Assembly: GCA_964019165.1 (NCBI GenBank) | Contig: OZ025272.1 | Span: 15,723,093-15,787,092, forward strand | DNA from: Mastigias papua | Lineage: Eukaryota > Cnidaria > Scyphozoa > Rhizostomeae > Mastigiidae | Direction: 5' to 3' | DNA length: 64,000 nucleotides | Shown: positions 61,170 to 64,000 of the stretch, one piece after another | Numbering within the stretch: the stretch's first letter is position 1 | How the letters are laid out: every line of letters begins with the position of its first letter | The notes under the pieces: generated by a model | Told to the model about the DNA's origin: nothing | Database searches by the model: none | What the model saw: only the letters and a program-made list of their open reading frames with translations | Position numbers and translations under genes: made by a program

Positions 61170-61977
61170 GGGGACATTCAATTAGTACGTATGCTCCAAA
61201 ATGGCTAAAATTTGACCCCCCCTCCCCTCTTGTACGCACACGTACGCTTGATACACACCCCCTCTTTTGCGTAAGTACTCTTGGTTGTTTGACCCCCCCC
61301 CCCCCCACATCTCTAAAAGAAACTTTCTAGACATCCAAAACCACGGAGAAGGACATTTTATGCATTCACGAGACACGAAAATGATCACTACAGATATCTA
61401 TTTCAGGAAAAATCTATAATATTGTTCAAACAAAATTGCATTATACTAGAACAGGGGGTGTCAAAGTCATTTGGTCCAAGGGCCACATAGGGCATAATAT
61501 GACGCCACAATGGCCAGGTAGTTTGACGGAACCCAAGAGGGCTAGGTAGTAGGGGCTTTCAAATATACATAACTCATCGCATGTTTTCTATCTGGCATGC
61601 TAGACAACGGCAAAAAACTGTTTATTCAGCCTTGTAAATGCCACTAGCAAATGCCGCTATTACAATGGGAAAAATATCACTAGGTTTCAGTTTATTCAAA
61701 ATTCCTAGGGGCCACATTGTCGGATTCGGCCTGCGGGCCGTATGTTTGACTGTACTAGAAGTGATTTCAACTGAATACTTAGTACACTATTTAAATGGCA
61801 GTGATGGGTCATTTGTAAATGAAAATATTGCAGGATGTCTGCAAAAAGCTGATAGTTATAATTTTTGCTTTGCGTACATACTTAATGTGCCAACCCCCCC
61901 TCCCCCTTGTACGCATTTGTACGCATTTGCTTGACCCCCCTCCCCCCTTAGTGCATACGTACTAAATGAATGACCCC
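61170..61977. mobile_element. DNA transposon with inverted ends, interrupted by a hAT-type element
   Basis: Left end GGGGACATTCAATTAGTACG TATGC, right end reversed GGGGTCATTCATTTAGTACG TATGC, with the trinucleotide TTC on both sides (61167-61169, 61978-61980). Inner C-rich blocks with TTGTACGCA and TTGACCCCCC occur in both halves. No transposase. Without the insert it is about 500 bp. Confidence 0.8.
61452..61752. mobile_element. hAT-type MITE nested in the 61170-61977 element
   Basis: TACTAGAA lies on both sides (61444-61451 and 61753-61760), a perfect 8-bp duplication typical of hAT. It begins CAGGGGGTGTCAAAGTCATT and ends GGGCCGTATGTTTGACTG, the widespread CAGGGGTGTCAAA / CGGCCCGCGGGCC end pattern. 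Non-coding. Confidence 0.9.
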
Positions 61978-62239
61978 TTCAAGAAAACTTTTAAATCTTT
62001 TTTAACTAAGGAGAGAAATAACACATTTCTCTCCTCAAGTAAGGACAGCACATGTAGTACTTTTTCTTTTTTAACTAAATTGTATATGCAGTATATATAA
62101 ATATATACATAGTATTTTATCAAAGCTTGTAATGTTTATTTATCTACATATTTATTTATTTATTTATTTATTTGTTTATTTTACACACTGGACCACTATT
62201 TATATCAACTTTAAATTGTACAGTGTTATCCAGTCTAAA

Positions 62240-62284
62240 TAATCATATATATACATACATACAAAGATACATACATACATACAT

Positions 62285-62317
<33 letters not shown>

Positions 62318-63050
62318 TACATACATACATACATACATACATACATACATACATACATACATACATACATACATACATACATACATACATACATACATAC
62401 ATACATACATACATACATACATACATACATACATACATACATACATACATACATACATACATACATACATACATACATACATACATACATACATACATAC
62501 TCTCCAGTCCGGAATAGACGTCCCCCCCCGACTATTTATTTTTTCGAAAAATGCACACCAGGACATTCTTATTGCAACCCCCCCCCGCTTATTAATTTTG
62601 AGCCAAGAGGACATTTTCCCAACCAGACCAAGAATTGTCCGGAGAAAGTAACTCGTTGTGAATGTTTGTTGTGCTGAAAAAATGCTATCGTGAAATGCGT
62701 AAGTGCTGCAAGAAGCACTGAAAACTCAGCCGACAGTTGTGCCAATGATGATGTCATTCTGAACGCCGATTATAGACACATTTTTAGCATGCTAGAAATA
62801 TGTAATAAACGCAATAAATTGTTTTTCAAAAAGTTAAAGTTTTTTATCCAGTGCATATGTTGGTCTTCTGTCCACATCCATTAATAACAGCCCACCCCAT
62901 AGACATTCACCTTGGAGCTTTTCCACCCCCCCGGTTATTGCAACCCCCCCGCTTATTTACTTTGAGACTTTTTTCCAACCCCCCCGCTTATTGCCACCCC
63001 CCCTTCTATTCCGGACTGGAGAGTACATACATACATACATACATACATAC
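62240..63050. repeat. (ACAT)n microsatellite, split by a MITE
   Basis: ACAT/TACA units fill about 62255-62499, with a short (AC)n at 62301-62316, and resume at 63024-63050. Open frames through it (YIHT, MYVC) are artefacts. Confidence 0.97.
62500..63023. mobile_element. TA-flanked 524-bp MITE inside (ACAT)n
   Basis: The ends are CTCTCCAGTCCGGAATAGA and its exact reverse complement (62500-62518; 63005-63023), with TA on both sides. Inside are repeated CCCCCCGCTTATT blocks at both ends. No transposase. The TA duplication fits the Tc1/mariner superfamily. C-rich relatives occur near 32.5 and 32.9 kb. Confidence 0.85.
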
Positions 63051-64000
63051 AGAAGTGCATAAGGACAGAAACGCTGTAATGAACTATATCTACCAACAAG
63101 AAATAGACCATTCAATACGTGTAGGAAGAGAACTAATGAGCAATAATAACATCACTATAACTCCTGACGAGAAACCTAGAGTAACTGGGAGAAAATTGCT
63201 GCGACAAATTCAGGAAAAAAGTTCTATCAGCTATAGACAAAAAGTCATGCATGGATATGTCCAAAAAATGATCGAGAGAGATGAAGGTATTGATAAACAA
63301 ACTAGCCAACAGTGGCTGCAGGACAAGTATCTGACTTCAAATTTTGCAGCATACGCATGTGCCATACAAGAGCAAGAAATATCAACAAAATACTTGATTA
63401 ACAAGAGACAACGAGATTCTGGTGTACAGCCTACTGTAAATAACCGATGCCGCCTCTGCAAATCAAATATTGAAGACATCACACACGTCATTAGCTCTTG
63501 TCCAATGATGTCAAGTCGCTACTACCTGCCTATGCGCCATGATCCAGTCGCCAAAGCCGTTTTCAAGTCACACTTGAAGAAACATGTAGGCGAAGGGGTG
63601 CAGTTTCCAAATGAATATGAATTTATCGAGAAACATGGCGACTATGAATATTGGTGGAATGTTCCGATCAGAACTTCAACAAAATTGGCCCATAATAAGC
63701 CTGATATACTGATTTGGAACAAAGCAGAAAAAACCTGTGCAGTTGTTGAAATAAGCTGTCCCGCCGATATGAATATAACGAAGAAAGCAAAAGAAAAACT
63801 TGATAATTATGCAGCCCTATTACGAAACTTACAAATGCTATACCAAGGCTACAAATTTGAAATGGTCCCTATAATAGTCGGTGCACTGGGCTACGTCCCT
63901 AAGGAATTGAAAACCAACCTCGAAAAACTAAACTTTAATGAGAATGAAGTAAAAAGCATTACAAGAAAATTACAGACTATATCAGTCTCAGGAACTGTGA
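63049..64000 (+). mobile_element. R2-like non-LTR retrotransposon ORF, C-terminal part with restriction-like endonuclease
   Basis: The frame is open from the (ACAT)n edge to the window end (about 317 codons, no stop), starting near EVHKDRNAVMNYIYQQ. A CCHC-type finger CRLCKSNIEDITHVISSC (C-x2-C-x8-H-x4-C) is followed by the endonuclease motif KPDILIWNK ... VVEISCPAD, a PD..E pattern. This finger-plus-nuclease order is that of restriction-like-endonuclease LINEs (R2, CRE, NeSL type). The RT core is missing upstream, where sequence is replaced by microsatellite, so the copy is 5'-truncated. The 3' end lies beyond the window. Absence of stops points to a recent insertion. Confidence 0.8.

Overview
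The window reads as AT-rich nuclear DNA of an invertebrate animal: intron-bearing genes, low gene density, long (TA)n and (ACAT)n arrays, and many decayed retroelements and short inverted-repeat transposons. A cnidarian or another early-branching marine invertebrate fits the gene set (CASPR/neurexin-IV-like adhesion protein, aminergic-like GPCR, class II PI3-kinase, ZC3H18) and the mix of Penelope-like, LINE and restriction-endonuclease-type retroelements. That placement is an inference from gene style, not a proof.

Layout. 1451-5883 (+) holds the last two exons of a CNTNAP/neurexin-IV-like membrane protein, split by an intron carrying a perfect palindrome embedded in (TA)n. 5.9-13 kb is intergenic, with a large hairpin, a LINE scrap, a possible small secreted Cys-rich peptide and a CAATCAG tandem repeat. 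13089-14276 (+) is a single-exon class A GPCR. 14.6-20.2 kb is almost featureless. 20307-25289 (-) is a complete class II PI3K encoded in one uninterrupted exon. 28063-42915 (+) is a 17-exon ZC3H18 orthologue whose introns hold nested transposons. 46055-50137 (+) is a five-exon single-pass membrane protein with Sel1-like repeats. 54133-55530 (+) is a single-exon multi-pass membrane protein that I cannot name. From 56 kb on the window is mostly mobile DNA: a LINE remnant, a Penelope-like element with RT and GIY-YIG parts, a 247-bp insertion in it that carries a hammerhead-ribozyme core, a hAT-type element nested in another transposon, a TA-flanked MITE inside an (ACAT)n array, and the C-terminal part of an R2-like retroelement ORF running off the end.

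The genes do not form a pathway; they are unrelated neighbours. All spliced models were built by hand from GT-AG sites with consistent phases: ZC3H18 sums to 3030 nt (1009 aa) and the Sel1-like gene to 525 nt (174 aa). The most interesting non-gene signal is a set of small inverted-repeat elements flanked by 10-13 bp direct repeats. One of them contains a compact type I hammerhead fold on the minus strand, and a decayed relative lies at 51.6 kb.
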